Origin: Oscillospiraceae bacterium
Lineage (GTDB): Bacteria > Bacillota > Clostridia > Oscillospirales > Acutalibacteraceae
Assembly (NCBI GenBank): GCA_022508865.1
Contig: JAFLUK010000002.1
Span: 1-39,574, forward strand
DNA length: 39,574 nt
Reading direction: 5' to 3'
A program made the position numbers and the translations under genes. This document shows, one piece after another, positions 1-9,427 of the stretch. Below the pieces are notes generated by a model. That model made no database searches and was not told the origin of the DNA. It saw only the letters and a program-made list of their open reading frames with translations. The first letter of the stretch is position 1. Each line of letters starts with the position of its first letter.

Positions 1-1
1 A

Positions 2-682
2 GTTGTTGGTATGGTAAACGGTATGCTGGACGAGCTGAACATTACAGTTCCTGTAGCACTTCACCTTGACCACGGCTCATATGAGGGCGCAAAGGCTTGT
101 ATCGAAGCAGGCTTCTCATCAGTTATGTTTGACGGCTCACATTATCCAATTGAAGAAAACGTTGCAAAGACAACAGAGCTTGTTGGCATCTGTAACGACC
201 TTAACCTCTCTATTGAAGCAGAGGTTGGCTCAATCGGCGGCGAAGAAGACGGCGTTGTTGGTGCAGGCGAATGTGCAGATCCTGACGAATGTAAAATGAT
301 TGCTGATCTTGGTGTAACAATGCTTGCAGCAGGTATTGGTAACATTCACGGCAAATATCCTGAAAACTGGGCAGGTCTTTCATTTGATACTCTTGATGCT
401 GTTCAGCAGAAGACAGGCGATATGCCATTGGTTCTCCACGGCGGTACAGGTATCCCTGCTGATATGATTAAGAAGGCAATTTCTCTGGGCGTTTCCAAAA
501 TTAATGTTAACACAGAGTGCCAGTTAGCTTTTGCAGAGGCTACAAGAAAGTATATCGAAGATGGCAAGGACCTTCAGGGCAAGGGCTTTGACCCAAGAAA
601 ACTTCTTGCACCGGGCGCAGAAGCAATTAAGGCTACTGTTAAGGAAAAGATGGAACTCTTTGGTTCAGTAGGCAAGGCTTAA
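2..682 (+). CDS. fba: Class II fructose-bisphosphate aldolase, 3' part (cut by window edge)
   Basis: The reading frame is open from base 2, so the start lies upstream of the window; about 226 C-terminal residues are present. The family cleaves fructose-1,6-bisphosphate to dihydroxyacetone phosphate and glyceraldehyde-3-phosphate in glycolysis, using a divalent metal. Visible landmarks are the HLDHG motif near the left edge (catalytic Asp plus metal-binding His), a VMFDGSH strand, the EAEVGSIGGEEDG loop, a second metal-binding His in GNIHG, and LVLHGGTGIP followed by KINVNTE, the phosphate and metal sites. All are typical of the class IIA/B enzymes of Gram-positives. A TAA stop is followed within 30 bases by a hairpin. 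Tagatose-bisphosphate aldolase is a close alternative, but glycolytic Fba is more likely for a single chromosomal copy. Confidence 0.93.
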   Translation, partial: VVGMVNGMLDELNITVPVALHLDHGSYEGAKACIEAGFSSVMFDGSHYPIEENVAKTTELVGICNDLNLSIEAEVGSIGGEEDGVVGAGECADPDECKMIADLGVTMLAAGIGNIHGKYPENWAGLSFDTLDAVQQKTGDMPLVLHGGTGIPADMIKKAISLGVSKINVNTECQLAFAEATRKYIEDGKDLQGKGFDPRKLLAPGAEAIKATVKEKMELFGSVGKA

Positions 683-706
683 TTTTACAATAATTAATAA
701 GAACAC

Positions 707-745
707 TAACGGTCGTCTGGAAAATTACAGACGGCCGTTAACTTT
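707..745 (+). terminator. Hairpin after fba
   Basis: A 13-bp stem (707-719 pairing with 728-740, one G-U pair) encloses an 8-nt loop. The T-tract is weak (actttat), so termination may be partial, but the position right after the aldolase stop fits a terminator. Confidence 0.6.
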
Positions 746-823
746 ATGCTAAACAAACTAAACATAAAAAGAAAATATAAACACATAATAAAAACAGAAG
801 GATTAGTTTTAAGGAGCTGTGCA

Positions 824-2464
824 ATGACTATCTTTTCTGTTTTTATTTTTTTGGGCGGACTTGCGTTTTTTCTGTTTGGAATGAAGCTTATGGGTAACAG
901 TCTGGAAAAGCTGTCGGGGGGAAAAATGGAGAAAACCCTTGGCAAGCTTACAAACAATTTGTTGAAGGGTGTACTTTTGGGTGCAGGTGTAACCGCTCTG
1001 ATACAGTCCAGCTCTGCCACCACGGTTATGGTGGTAGGCTTTGTAAATTCCGGAATAATGAACCTTCAGCAGGCTGTGGGTGTTATTATGGGCGCAAATG
1101 TAGGCACCACCGCCACAAGCTGGATTTTAAGCCTTGTGGGCGTATCGGGTGATAATCTTATTCTCAATTTATTAAAGCCATCCAATTTTTCGCCCCTTGT
1201 TGCCTTTATCGGGGTGTTGATGACAATGCTCTGCAAAAGGGCTAAACCAAAGGAATTGGGTTATATATTCTTCGGTTTTGGAATACTTATGTATGGAATG
1301 ACTATGATGAGCAGCTCTGTTGAGCCTTTGGCAGAGGAAAATTGGTTTAAGAATTTGTTTACCATATTTACAAACCCTGTGCTGGGACTTATTGCAGGGG
1401 CAATTCTTACAGCGGTTATGCAGAGCAGTACGGCCTCTGTTGGCGTGCTTCAGGCAGTTTCCGCCACAGGTATTATCACCTTTGGAAGCGCATTTCCTAT
1501 TGTTCTGGGACAGAATATCGGCACCTGTATTACTACTCTTTTCTCTTGTATAGGCGCTAAAAAAAATGCAAAAAGGGCTGCATTTATCCATCTTTATTTT
1601 AACATCATCGGCGCAGCATTGTTGTTGATTTTGTACTACGGACTGATTTCTGCCTTTAATGTAGATACATCACTGATACCTGTAAATACAGTTACAATAG
1701 CGCTTATTCATACAGCTTTTAATTTGGTTTCTGTGGTATTTCTTTTGCCCTTTAACAAGCTTCTTGTCAGATTTGCCGAGCTTACAATCAAAGAGAGCAC
1801 GGAACTTCCCGAAGTGTATATTGACGAAAGATTTCTTGCCACACCTGCTGTGGCTGTGGCAAGATGCCATGGTGTTACAAGGGATATGATGAGCCTTGCC
1901 GAAAAAATGATACAAATGGCATTTGGTACAATTGATGAAAAAACCTATGAAGATGTTAAGGAAATGGAAAGAAAGACAGATGTGTATGAGGATACCCTCA
2001 ACAGTTATCTGATAAATCTGTCTAATAAAAACCTTAATCCAAGGGATAACAGGTCTGTTACAGCTATGTTTCATCATTCTAGTGATATTGAAAGAATTGC
2101 AGACTATGGGATGAGCATTGCAAAGCTTGTAAATGAAAAAAATAATAATCAGGTGGATTTTTCTCCGGAGGGAAACAGGGAAATAGAGGAAATCAAAAAA
2201 ATTGTGTTGGAAATGCTCAAGGAAACAAGTCTGGTGCTTGCAGATAAACCTCTCTTTTACACTGGAAAGATAAACGCAATGGAAAAGAAGATAAAGGAAC
2301 TGAGGCAAAAAAGCAGAACAAACCATGTGCAAAGGCTAAAGGAGAAAAAATGCAGTAAAAATTCAGGCATATACTTTGTAGATTATCTTACCTTTTTGGA
2401 GAGAATTTCGGCGATTTGCGTAAATATATGCAGTAATGCATCAGAAAAAACAGTGGCATTATAA
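824..2464 (+). CDS. Na/Pi cotransporter family protein with C-terminal PhoU-like domain
   Basis: A 546-residue membrane protein of the NptA/YjbB type (Na_Pi_cotrans family), expected to move phosphate with sodium. The two inverted-repeat halves are visible: QSSSATT near residue 66 followed by GANVGTT, and QSSTASVG near residue 200 followed by GQNIGTC. Hydrophobic segments fill residues 1 to about 330. The soluble tail from about 340 is helical and charged and resembles a PhoU domain, as is usual in this family. I chose the ATG at 824 because AAGGAG lies 7 bases upstream and the protein then begins with a membrane segment; an in-frame ATG at 746 would add 26 basic residues with no ribosome binding site. 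Some members of this family may export phosphate, and direction cannot be read from sequence. Confidence 0.9.
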   Translation: MTIFSVFIFLGGLAFFLFGMKLMGNSLEKLSGGKMEKTLGKLTNNLLKGVLLGAGVTALIQSSSATTVMVVGFVNSGIMNLQQAVGVIMGANVGTTATSWILSLVGVSGDNLILNLLKPSNFSPLVAFIGVLMTMLCKRAKPKELGYIFFGFGILMYGMTMMSSSVEPLAEENWFKNLFTIFTNPVLGLIAGAILTAVMQSSTASVGVLQAVSATGIITFGSAFPIVLGQNIGTCITTLFSCIGAKKNAKRAAFIHLYFNIIGAALLLILYYGLISAFNVDTSLIPVNTVTIALIHTAFNLVSVVFLLPFNKLLVRFAELTIKESTELPEVYIDERFLATPAVAVARCHGVTRDMMSLAEKMIQMAFGTIDEKTYEDVKEMERKTDVYEDTLNSYLINLSNKNLNPRDNRSVTAMFHHSSDIERIADYGMSIAKLVNEKNNNQVDFSPEGNREIEEIKKIVLEMLKETSLVLADKPLFYTGKINAMEKKIKELRQKSRTNHVQRLKEKKCSKNSGIYFVDYLTFLERISAICVNICSNASEKTVAL

Positions 2465-2502
2465 TGAAATTTATAAATAATAAAAGGGTTGATTAAACCA
2501 AA

Positions 2503-2516
2503 TGATTTATAAATCA
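2503..2516. promoter_or_regulatory. 14-bp perfect palindrome, possible operator
   Basis: TGATTTATAAATCA is a perfect palindrome about 50 bases upstream of the -35 box of the glycosidase gene and after the transporter stop. It is compatible with a dimeric regulator site, but AT-rich palindromes also arise by chance. Confidence 0.25.
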
Positions 2517-2568
2517 AACAATCTTAATTTGTATAAAATAATATAAAAATCAGTCTAATTATTAGTAG

Positions 2569-2597
2569 TTGAAAAAACATTAAAAATGTTGTATAAT
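2569..2597 (+). promoter_or_regulatory. Sigma-A promoter of the GH13 gene
   Basis: TTGAAA at 2569-2574 and TATAAT at 2592-2597 are separated by exactly 17 bases. Predicted transcription start is near 2604. This places an upstream in-frame ATG (2586) inside the promoter and supports translation from 2652. Confidence 0.85.
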
Positions 2598-2651
2598 GGA
2601 GCCTGTATGAGTAAAACGCAAAAAATCAAATTTGCAAATCAGGAGGTAAAA

Positions 2652-4514
2652 ATGGTTGCTCCATTTGATTCAAGAGATGAACATTATCGTTCTCCCTTTG
2701 GTGCGGTAGAACAAGGAACAAACATACATCTTACTATTCGAGTTCCCAGAGATTTGCATTGCTCCTATGCAGAGCTTGCAGTAAAATATGACTATTCCTA
2801 CAATTGGCAATATCACAAAATGTACTGGTACGGTATGCATAATGATGAGTATGATAAGTGGGAATGTGACTTTAAACCGGAGGACATTGGTCTTTACTGG
2901 TACGGTTTCAGACTTAGAACTCAATATGGTGACAGATACATCAATCCTACCGATGTAGATACAAAGAGTTGTATTGCAGAGTCTCCCGGAAGAGCATGGC
3001 AGATTACCTGTTACAAAAAAGGCTTTACCACTCCTTCATGGCCTGTCGGCGGTGTTATGTATCAGATTTTTCCCGACAGATTTTGCTTTAGCGGAGAAAA
3101 AAAGGATATCAATAGAAATGATATTACAATAATGGACGATTGGTATGGTTTACCCCAGTGGTGGCCTAATGAGAATGGGGAAATCACAAACACTGACTTT
3201 TTCCAGGGTGACCTTAAGGGTATCACACAAAAGCTCTCTTATCTTAAAAAGCTGGGTGTTACCTGCATTTACCTGAATCCTATTTCAAAGGCATACAGTA
3301 ACCACAGATATGATACAGGAGATTACAGCGAGGTTGACCCTATGCTGGGTACGGAAGAGGACTTTGTAACCCTGTGCAAAGAGGCTTCAAAGCTGGGTAT
3401 ACACATTATAAATGACGGTGTATATTCTCATACAGGCAGTGACTCAAAGTATTTTAACCGCAGTGGCAACTATGGCAACGGCGGTGCATACAGAGATAAA
3501 AATTCTCCATACTACAGCTGGTACAAATTCAACGAATGGCCAAACAACTACAATAGCTGGTGGGGTTTTTATACACTTCCGGAGGTTCACGAGGAGGACC
3601 CTAACTTTAACGAATATATCAATGGCGAAAACGGCATTGTAAGAAAATGGATGAGACTTGGTAATTCAGGCTGGAGACTTGACGTTGCAGATGAGCTTCC
3701 GGACGGATTCCTTGAAAATCTCCGAAAAGCTGTTAAGGCAGAAAATCCACAGGGTCTTGTAATTGGTGAAGTTTGGGAAGATGCTTCCAATAAAGAGAGC
3801 TACGGCGCAAGAAGAAAGTTCCTTCTTGGTGATCAGCTTGACTCTGTTATGAACTATGTTTTCAGAAATGCTATTCTGGATTTTTGTAGAGGAACAGACG
3901 CAAAGTATGTTATGGATACTATTCTCAGCGTGCTGGAAAATTATCCAAAGCCTGTTATCAGGGTGCTTATGAATTTGCTTTCTACCCACGATACAGAGAG
4001 AATTCTTACTATGATTGCAGGTGAGCCCCTTAACGGCAGAGACAGAAAGTGGCAGGCGGAGCACAAGCTGAACAAGGAGCAGAGGGAAAGAGGTCTTACC
4101 CTTATGCGTATTGCAACAGGTATTCAGTATACACTCCCCGGTTTCCCCTGTGTTTACTATGGTGACGAAGCAGGTATGGAGGGCTACAGAGATCCATTTA
4201 ACCGCTGTGGTTATCCTTGGGGTAATGAGGATCAGGATTTAATTCAGTGGCACACACAGCTTGGTGAAATGCGGCAGACAGTTTCCGCACTTTGGGATGG
4301 CGACTTCCGTCCTGTTTATGCCAAGGGCAACGTGCTTTCTTACCTGAGATATGATAAGGAAAGCGGAATTTACTGTGCTTTTAACACAGGTGACGTTGAT
4401 GTTATTATGGATATTCCTGCTGCTCTCTATGACAGCAAGCCCCTTATGGGTACAGAGATTATTAACGACAGAGTCGTTGTTCCTGCAAAGGGCACTGCAT
4501 TTATTGCAATGTAA
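2652..4514 (+). CDS. GH13 alpha-glucan hydrolase (neopullulanase/cyclomaltodextrinase type)
   Basis: A 620-residue glycoside hydrolase family 13 protein, without a signal peptide, so probably intracellular processing of imported malto-oligosaccharides. The N-terminal ~110 residues form a beta-rich domain of the CBM34/N-domain kind. The TIM barrel starts at GVMYQIFPDRF. The catalytic triad is visible: nucleophile Asp344 in GWRLDVADE, acid/base Glu373 in IGEVWED, and transition-state Asp447 in STHDTERI. ATG 2652 follows AGGAGG by 5 bases; earlier ATGs at 2586 and 2607 lie in or right after the promoter and are rejected. It is monocistronic, bounded by its own promoter and a terminator. Pullulanase, maltogenic amylase and neopullulanase activities cannot be separated by reading. 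Confidence 0.9.
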   Translation: MVAPFDSRDEHYRSPFGAVEQGTNIHLTIRVPRDLHCSYAELAVKYDYSYNWQYHKMYWYGMHNDEYDKWECDFKPEDIGLYWYGFRLRTQYGDRYINPTDVDTKSCIAESPGRAWQITCYKKGFTTPSWPVGGVMYQIFPDRFCFSGEKKDINRNDITIMDDWYGLPQWWPNENGEITNTDFFQGDLKGITQKLSYLKKLGVTCIYLNPISKAYSNHRYDTGDYSEVDPMLGTEEDFVTLCKEASKLGIHIINDGVYSHTGSDSKYFNRSGNYGNGGAYRDKNSPYYSWYKFNEWPNNYNSWWGFYTLPEVHEEDPNFNEYINGENGIVRKWMRLGNSGWRLDVADELPDGFLENLRKAVKAENPQGLVIGEVWEDASNKESYGARRKFLLGDQLDSVMNYVFRNAILDFCRGTDAKYVMDTILSVLENYPKPVIRVLMNLLSTHDTERILTMIAGEPLNGRDRKWQAEHKLNKEQRERGLTLMRIATGIQYTLPGFPCVYYGDEAGMEGYRDPFNRCGYPWGNEDQDLIQWHTQLGEMRQTVSALWDGDFRPVYAKGNVLSYLRYDKESGIYCAFNTGDVDVIMDIPAALYDSKPLMGTEIINDRVVVPAKGTAFIAM

Positions 4515-4532
4515 TAGAATATGATTAAGATG

Positions 4533-4563
4533 GGGCTGCGGACAAATCTGCAGCCTTTTAAAT
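4533..4563 (+). terminator. Terminator after the GH13 gene
   Basis: GGCTGC at 4534-4539 pairs with GCAGCC at 4550-4555 (the stem extends with one mismatch) and is followed by TTTTAAATTTT. Confidence 0.75.
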
Positions 4564-4570
4564 TTTGCAA

Positions 4571-4605
4571 GAAAAAAACGGCTACACATGCAGCCGCTTT
4601 TTTCT
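4571..4605. terminator. Bidirectional terminator between GH13 gene and purL
   Basis: CGGCT (4579-4583) pairs with AGCCG (4592-4596), flanked by an A7 run on the left and T6 on the right, so it can end transcripts from either side of this convergent gene pair. Confidence 0.75.
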
Positions 4606-4649
4606 TTTTATATTTTAGGATGTTCAAAGAAGAAAATCTCAAAATCAAA

Positions 4650-7600
4650 TTATTTAAAATATTTTACACCGGACTCAAAGAGAAGCATATCCTTTTCAAA
4701 AGGAACATTGGCATAAAGGTTGTCGCCCTTTCTTTCGCAGTGTCCCATCTTGCCAAGAACACGACCGTCAGGAGATGTAATACCCTCAATTGCACAAACA
4801 GAGCCGTTAAGGTTGTAGCGAATATCCTGACTTGGTTGTCCGTTAAGGTCAACATACTGTGTGGCAATCTGGCCGTTCTCAATAAGCTTTTTAACAGTTT
4901 CATCATTTGCAATAAATCTGCCTTCACCATGAGAAACAGGAATTGCAAAAACATCGCCTGCATTAATGCCGGAGAACCATGGAGACTTTGTGCTTGTTAC
5001 TCTGGTGTAAGCCATATGGCTGATATGTCTGCCAATGGTATTAAAGGTAAGTGTTGGAGCATCCTCTGCAATTTCTACAATCTCGCCGTTTGGAACAAGC
5101 CCCAGCTTAATAAGAGCCTGGAAACCGTTACAAATTCCAAGTGCAAGACCGTCACGATTTTTCAGCAAATCGTTAACAGCTTCACTGATAACAGGGTTCC
5201 TGAATGTGGTTGCTATAAATTTACCTGAACCGTCAGGTTCGTCACCACCCGAGAAACCGCCGGGGAACATAAGAATCTGGCTTGATTTAATAGCCTCTTG
5301 CATAGCGTCAATTGTTTCTTCAATATCTGATGGCTTAAGGTTTTTAACAATAAGAGTTTCTACCTCTGCACCTGCCTTTTCAAAGGCACGCATTGTGTCA
5401 ATTTCGCAGTTTGTGCCTGGGAAGCAAGGGATAAATACCTTTGGTTTTGCAACCTTGATTACAGGGCCTGTAGTATTTCTCTCTTTGTATAGAGGGGCAT
5501 CAATTGTAATCTCGGGTACATCTGCCTGTGTCGGAAATACCTTTTCAAGAGGAGCAGTCCACTTTGCAATTAGTTCATTAAGGGCAAGAGTTTCACCGTT
5601 AACAGTGATTTCTTCTCTGTCTGTTGTCTTACCAAGGGCATAATGAACAACAGTATCATCAAGCTTTGCACCGTCCTTAAGCTCAAGAATCAGTGAGCCT
5701 GCAAGCGGAGCAAAAAGCTCTTCTTTTGTGTATGTATAGTCCGGAGTAAACTCAAAGCCCAGCATATTACCAAAGCAAGCCTTGGCTACAGATGCGGCAC
5801 AACCACCCTCTTTTACAACAGAAGCAGAGAGAATTTCACCGTTCTCAAACAGTTTGTAAACTGATTTGTACATTTCTACCAGCTTGTCCCAATCGGGCAT
5901 AAGTGTTTCCTTATTTTCAGGAACAGGCACATAGATAACATTTGAGCCTGCCTTTTTAAATTCGGATGAAACAGTCTTGCTTGCCTTTGTCATTGCAACG
6001 GCAAAGGAAACAAGTGTTGGAGGAACGTCCAAATCCTCAAAGGAGCCTGACATTGAGTCCTTACCGCCAATTGAAGGAAGTCCCAGCTTAATCTGTGCTT
6101 CCATTGCACCGAGAAGTGCGGCGGCAGGCTTGCCCCAACGGGAAGGAACATCGTGAAGTCTTTCAAAATATTCCTGGAAGGTTAGTCTTGCTGTCAGAGG
6201 ATTTGCACCGATTGCAAGGAGCTTTGATGTGCTTTCCACAACTGCGTAAGCAGAGCCGTGGAAAGGACTCCATTTTGATGTGCCGGGAATATAACCAAAG
6301 GACATTGCAGATGCATCGTCTGTTTCGCCCTTAAGAACAGGAATTTTTGCAGCCATAGCTTCCTGTGGTGTAAGCTGTGTTTTACCGCCAAATGGCATAA
6401 TAACTGTAGCGGAGCCAATAGAAGCGTCAAATCTTTCTGCAAGACCGATTTGTGAGCAAACCTCAAGTCTTGAAAGGTTATCTTTAAATGCTTTCTTAAC
6501 ATCCTTATCTTGCAGGCATTCAGGAATATTTTCTCTATAACAATCCTCTTTTTCGGGAACAGTGATAAATGCCTCTGCAACCTGGGTAACACCGTTTGTG
6601 TTAAGGAACTCACGGCTGATGTCAACAATTGTGTCGCCGCGCCATTTCATAACAAGTCTTGGGCTTTCTGTAACAACCGCAACAGCAGTTGCCTCAAGAT
6701 TTTCCTTTAATGATTCCTGAATAAACTTATCAACATCTTTCTTGTCCAGAACAACAGCCATTCTTTCCTGTGATTCGGAAATTGCCAGCTCTGTACCGTC
6801 AAGTCCTTCGTATTTTTTAGTTACCTTGTCAAGTGAAATTGTAAGACCGTCTGCAAGCTCGCCGATTGCAACGCAAACACCGCCTGCCCCAAAGTCATTA
6901 CATCTCTTTATCATTTTAGAAACAACAGGGTTTCTGAACAAACGCTGAATTTTTCTCTCTGTAGGAGGATTACCTTTTTGTACCTCTGCGCCGCAAGTTT
7001 CGATTGATGCCTCTGTGTGTGCCTTTGATGAGCCTGTTGCACCGCCACAGCCGTCACGACCTGTTCTTCCGCCGAGGAGAACAATAACATCATCGGGAGC
7101 AGGAACTTCTCTAACAACGTTTTCCTTTGGAGAAGCGCCAATAACAGCGCCGATTTCCATTCTCTTAGCCACATACCCCTTGTCGTACAGTTCAACAACC
7201 TGACCTGTTGCAAGACCTATCTGGTTACCATAGGAAGAATAACCCTGTGCGGCACCTGTTGTAATTTTTCTTGAAGGGAGCTTGCCCTGCATTGTATCCT
7301 TAAAAGGAATTGTAGGGTCACCCGAGCCGGTAACACGCATAGCCTGATAAACATAGGAACGTCCGCTGAGCGGGTCACGAATTGCACCGCCAAGGCAGGT
7401 TGCAGCGCCGCCAAATGGTTCAATTTCTGTTGGGTGATTGTGAGTTTCATTCTTGAACTGCAACAGCCACTGTTCTGTTACACCGTCAATGGTAACAGGA
7501 ACGTTTATTGAACAAGCGTTAATTTCATCACTTTCGTCAAGGTCGGGAATTTGTCCGCGCTTTTTCAGCAGCTTCATACCCATAAGTGCCATATCCATAA

Positions 7601-8423
7601 GGCTGACATTTCTGTTTGTATCCTTGCCGTAAACCTCATCTCTTGCTTCGTAATAAGCGGCAAGGGCGTCTTCAATTGCCTTTGAAAGAGCCTTTTTCTC
7701 AATTTCAACCTTGTCAAGTCTTGTAAGGAATGTGGTGTGACGGCAGTGGTCAGACCAATATGTATCAATAACTCGAAGTTCTGTAACAGACGGGTCTCTT
7801 TTTTCTGTGTCACGGAAGTAGTCACGGCACCATTTTAAGTCCGCAAGGGTCATTGCAAATCCCATTGAACTGTAGTATTCTGCCATTTCTTCGTCGTTCC
7901 ATTCGATAAAGCCCTTGATTCTTGCAACATCTTTGGGTACATCTACGGGGATATCCAGTGTTTCGGGCTTATCAAGAGAAGCAACTCGGCTTTCTACAGG
8001 GTTAATCATATAAGCCTTGATTTTTTCTACATCTTCCTCTGTAATATCACCGCAAAGTGCTACTACCTTTGAGGACAGCACCTGTGGCTTTTCTCCTGCT
8101 GTTAAAAGCTGAACACACTGGGAAGCAGAGTCTGCTCTCTGGTCATATTGACCGGGGAGATATTCCATTGCAAAAATTTTCCAACCATCATCAACAGGAA
8201 AAATTTCTTCATAAACATTGTCTTGATTAGGTTCGGAAAAAACCGTAACCTTTGCCTTTGCAAATTCTTCATCTGTAAGACCTGCAACATCATATCTGTT
8301 GGCAAATCGCAGATTGGTAAGGGCACGCACACCAAGGTTGTGACGTAAATCCCACAAAATTTGTTTGGCCTCAATGTTGAAGCCTTCTTTCTTTTCTACA
8401 AAAATTCTTTTTACTTCTGACAT
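4650..8423 (-). CDS. purL: Phosphoribosylformylglycinamidine synthase, single-chain PurL-PurQ
   Basis: A 1257-residue enzyme for the fourth step of purine synthesis: FGAR + glutamine + ATP to FGAM. The synthetase part carries paired AIRS-type domains (NETHNHPTEI and DFGAGGV in the first half, GGKDSMSG in the second). The last ~270 residues are a class I glutamine amidotransferase with FPGTNCE, FPGGFSGGD, nucleophile Cys1098 in LGICNGFQ and the His/Glu pair in PVSHGEGRF. Many Gram-positives use separate PurS, PurL and PurQ; this fused long form is known from clostridial and other genomes. ATG 8423 sits 8 bases after GGAGG; 17 further upstream codons lack a site. No other pur genes are adjacent and no purine riboswitch is evident in the 5' region. 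A terminator lies downstream at 4571-4605. Confidence 0.96.
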   Translation of the reverse strand: MSEVKRIFVEKKEGFNIEAKQILWDLRHNLGVRALTNLRFANRYDVAGLTDEEFAKAKVTVFSEPNQDNVYEEIFPVDDGWKIFAMEYLPGQYDQRADSASQCVQLLTAGEKPQVLSSKVVALCGDITEEDVEKIKAYMINPVESRVASLDKPETLDIPVDVPKDVARIKGFIEWNDEEMAEYYSSMGFAMTLADLKWCRDYFRDTEKRDPSVTELRVIDTYWSDHCRHTTFLTRLDKVEIEKKALSKAIEDALAAYYEARDEVYGKDTNRNVSLMDMALMGMKLLKKRGQIPDLDESDEINACSINVPVTIDGVTEQWLLQFKNETHNHPTEIEPFGGAATCLGGAIRDPLSGRSYVYQAMRVTGSGDPTIPFKDTMQGKLPSRKITTGAAQGYSSYGNQIGLATGQVVELYDKGYVAKRMEIGAVIGASPKENVVREVPAPDDVIVLLGGRTGRDGCGGATGSSKAHTEASIETCGAEVQKGNPPTERKIQRLFRNPVVSKMIKRCNDFGAGGVCVAIGELADGLTISLDKVTKKYEGLDGTELAISESQERMAVVLDKKDVDKFIQESLKENLEATAVAVVTESPRLVMKWRGDTIVDISREFLNTNGVTQVAEAFITVPEKEDCYRENIPECLQDKDVKKAFKDNLSRLEVCSQIGLAERFDASIGSATVIMPFGGKTQLTPQEAMAAKIPVLKGETDDASAMSFGYIPGTSKWSPFHGSAYAVVESTSKLLAIGANPLTARLTFQEYFERLHDVPSRWGKPAAALLGAMEAQIKLGLPSIGGKDSMSGSFEDLDVPPTLVSFAVAMTKASKTVSSEFKKAGSNVIYVPVPENKETLMPDWDKLVEMYKSVYKLFENGEILSASVVKEGGCAASVAKACFGNMLGFEFTPDYTYTKEELFAPLAGSLILELKDGAKLDDTVVHYALGKTTDREEITVNGETLALNELIAKWTAPLEKVFPTQADVPEITIDAPLYKERNTTGPVIKVAKPKVFIPCFPGTNCEIDTMRAFEKAGAEVETLIVKNLKPSDIEETIDAMQEAIKSSQILMFPGGFSGGDEPDGSGKFIATTFRNPVISEAVNDLLKNRDGLALGICNGFQALIKLGLVPNGEIVEIAEDAPTLTFNTIGRHISHMAYTRVTSTKSPWFSGINAGDVFAIPVSHGEGRFIANDETVKKLIENGQIATQYVDLNGQPSQDIRYNLNGSVCAIEGITSPDGRVLGKMGHCERKGDNLYANVPFEKDMLLFESGVKYFK

Positions 8424-8612
8424 CCTGATTGACCTCCATATAAGATAATCAACATATAGTGTATATTCTACCACAAGGCCACATTATTTATATTTCACTA
8501 TAGAATTATAAAAAATTTTCCCGTTTTTTATTGATGATAAGCAAAAAGCATAAGTAACTTAAAAAACAGACACTTTATTTTAAAAAAGTATAAATTAGTA
8601 TATAATTTTTAT

Positions 8613-8641
8613 TTGACGATAAGCCCAAAAATTGTTACAAT
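8613..8641 (+). promoter_or_regulatory. Sigma-A promoter of the ABC export cassette
   Basis: TTGACG at 8613-8618 and TACAAT at 8636-8641 with a 17-base spacer; predicted start near 8648, 41 bases before the first ATPase gene. Confidence 0.8.
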
Positions 8642-8688
8642 AATAAAGTATATTTAACAAATGTCTAAATTATCGAAAGAGGATTTTT

Positions 8689-9390
8689 ATGAGCCTTATA
8701 GAGTTTAAAAATGTATATAAGCGGTATAAAATGGGTGAAATTGTTATCAATGCCGTTGACGGTATTTCATTCAAAGTAGAAGAAGGAGAATTTGCCGTTG
8801 TTGTTGGTGCCTCCGGTGCAGGAAAAACAACTGTTCTTAATATTCTCGGAGGAATGGACAGCTGTTCAGAGGGTGAGGTTATTTTTGACAACAGGGACAT
8901 CAGTAAATTTAACGAAAAAAATCTGATAGAATACAGACGGTTTGAAATAGGCTTTGTTTTTCAGTTTTATAATCTGGTGCAGAATCTTACTGCCAAGGAA
9001 AATGTGGAGCTGGCTACACAGATTTGCAAAAACCCTATGGACAGTGAAAAAGCCCTTGAATTTGTAGGTCTTACACAGCGTAAGGATAATTTTCCGTCCC
9101 AGATGTCAGGAGGAGAACAGCAGAGGGTATCAATAGCAAGAGCACTTGCCAAAAGACCAAAGCTTTTGCTTTGTGACGAGCCAACAGGTGCGCTTGACTA
9201 CAATACGGGCAGACAAATTCTGAAGCAATTGCAGGAAACCTGCCGCAATGAAAAAATGACAGTGGTGCTGATTACTCACAACGGAGCAATTACACCAATG
9301 GCGGACCATGTAATAGAGATGAAAAGCGGTAAAATTGTCCGTGATGAATATAACAAAAATCCCAAAAATGTTATGGAAATAGAGTGGTAA
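8689..9390 (+). CDS. ABC transporter ATP-binding protein (MacB/LolD type)
   Basis: A 233-residue ATPase of the class that pairs with FtsX-like permeases. Walker A is GASGAGKTT, the signature is SGGEQQRVSIA, and Walker B is LLLCDEPTGALD; the GALD ending is typical of the MacB/LolD/FtsE group. It starts at an ATG with AAAGAGGA upstream and its own promoter at 8613. The FtsX permease gene follows after a 37-base gap, so the two almost certainly form one complex. Members of this group act in peptide export, antimicrobial-peptide resistance or envelope mechanotransmission; which applies here is not visible. Confidence 0.93.
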   Translation: MSLIEFKNVYKRYKMGEIVINAVDGISFKVEEGEFAVVVGASGAGKTTVLNILGGMDSCSEGEVIFDNRDISKFNEKNLIEYRRFEIGFVFQFYNLVQNLTAKENVELATQICKNPMDSEKALEFVGLTQRKDNFPSQMSGGEQQRVSIARALAKRPKLLLCDEPTGALDYNTGRQILKQLQETCRNEKMTVVLITHNGAITPMADHVIEMKSGKIVRDEYNKNPKNVMEIEW

Positions 9391-9427
9391 CAAAGCTCTG
9401 AAAATTCACAAAAAGGAGGTGCTGAAA

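Noticed and set aside
4521..5228. A 235-codon open frame on the plus strand
   Set aside because: It is antisense to the conserved glutaminase end of purL, runs through the terminator, and has no recognisable product.
8424..8612. Possible purine riboswitch or PurR box upstream of purL
   Set aside because: No purine-aptamer core or recognisable repressor box was found, and no convincing -35/-10 pair for purL could be assigned either.
9419..9421. GTG start for the FtsX permease
   Set aside because: It overlaps the AAAGGAGG site; the TTG at 9428 is correctly spaced.
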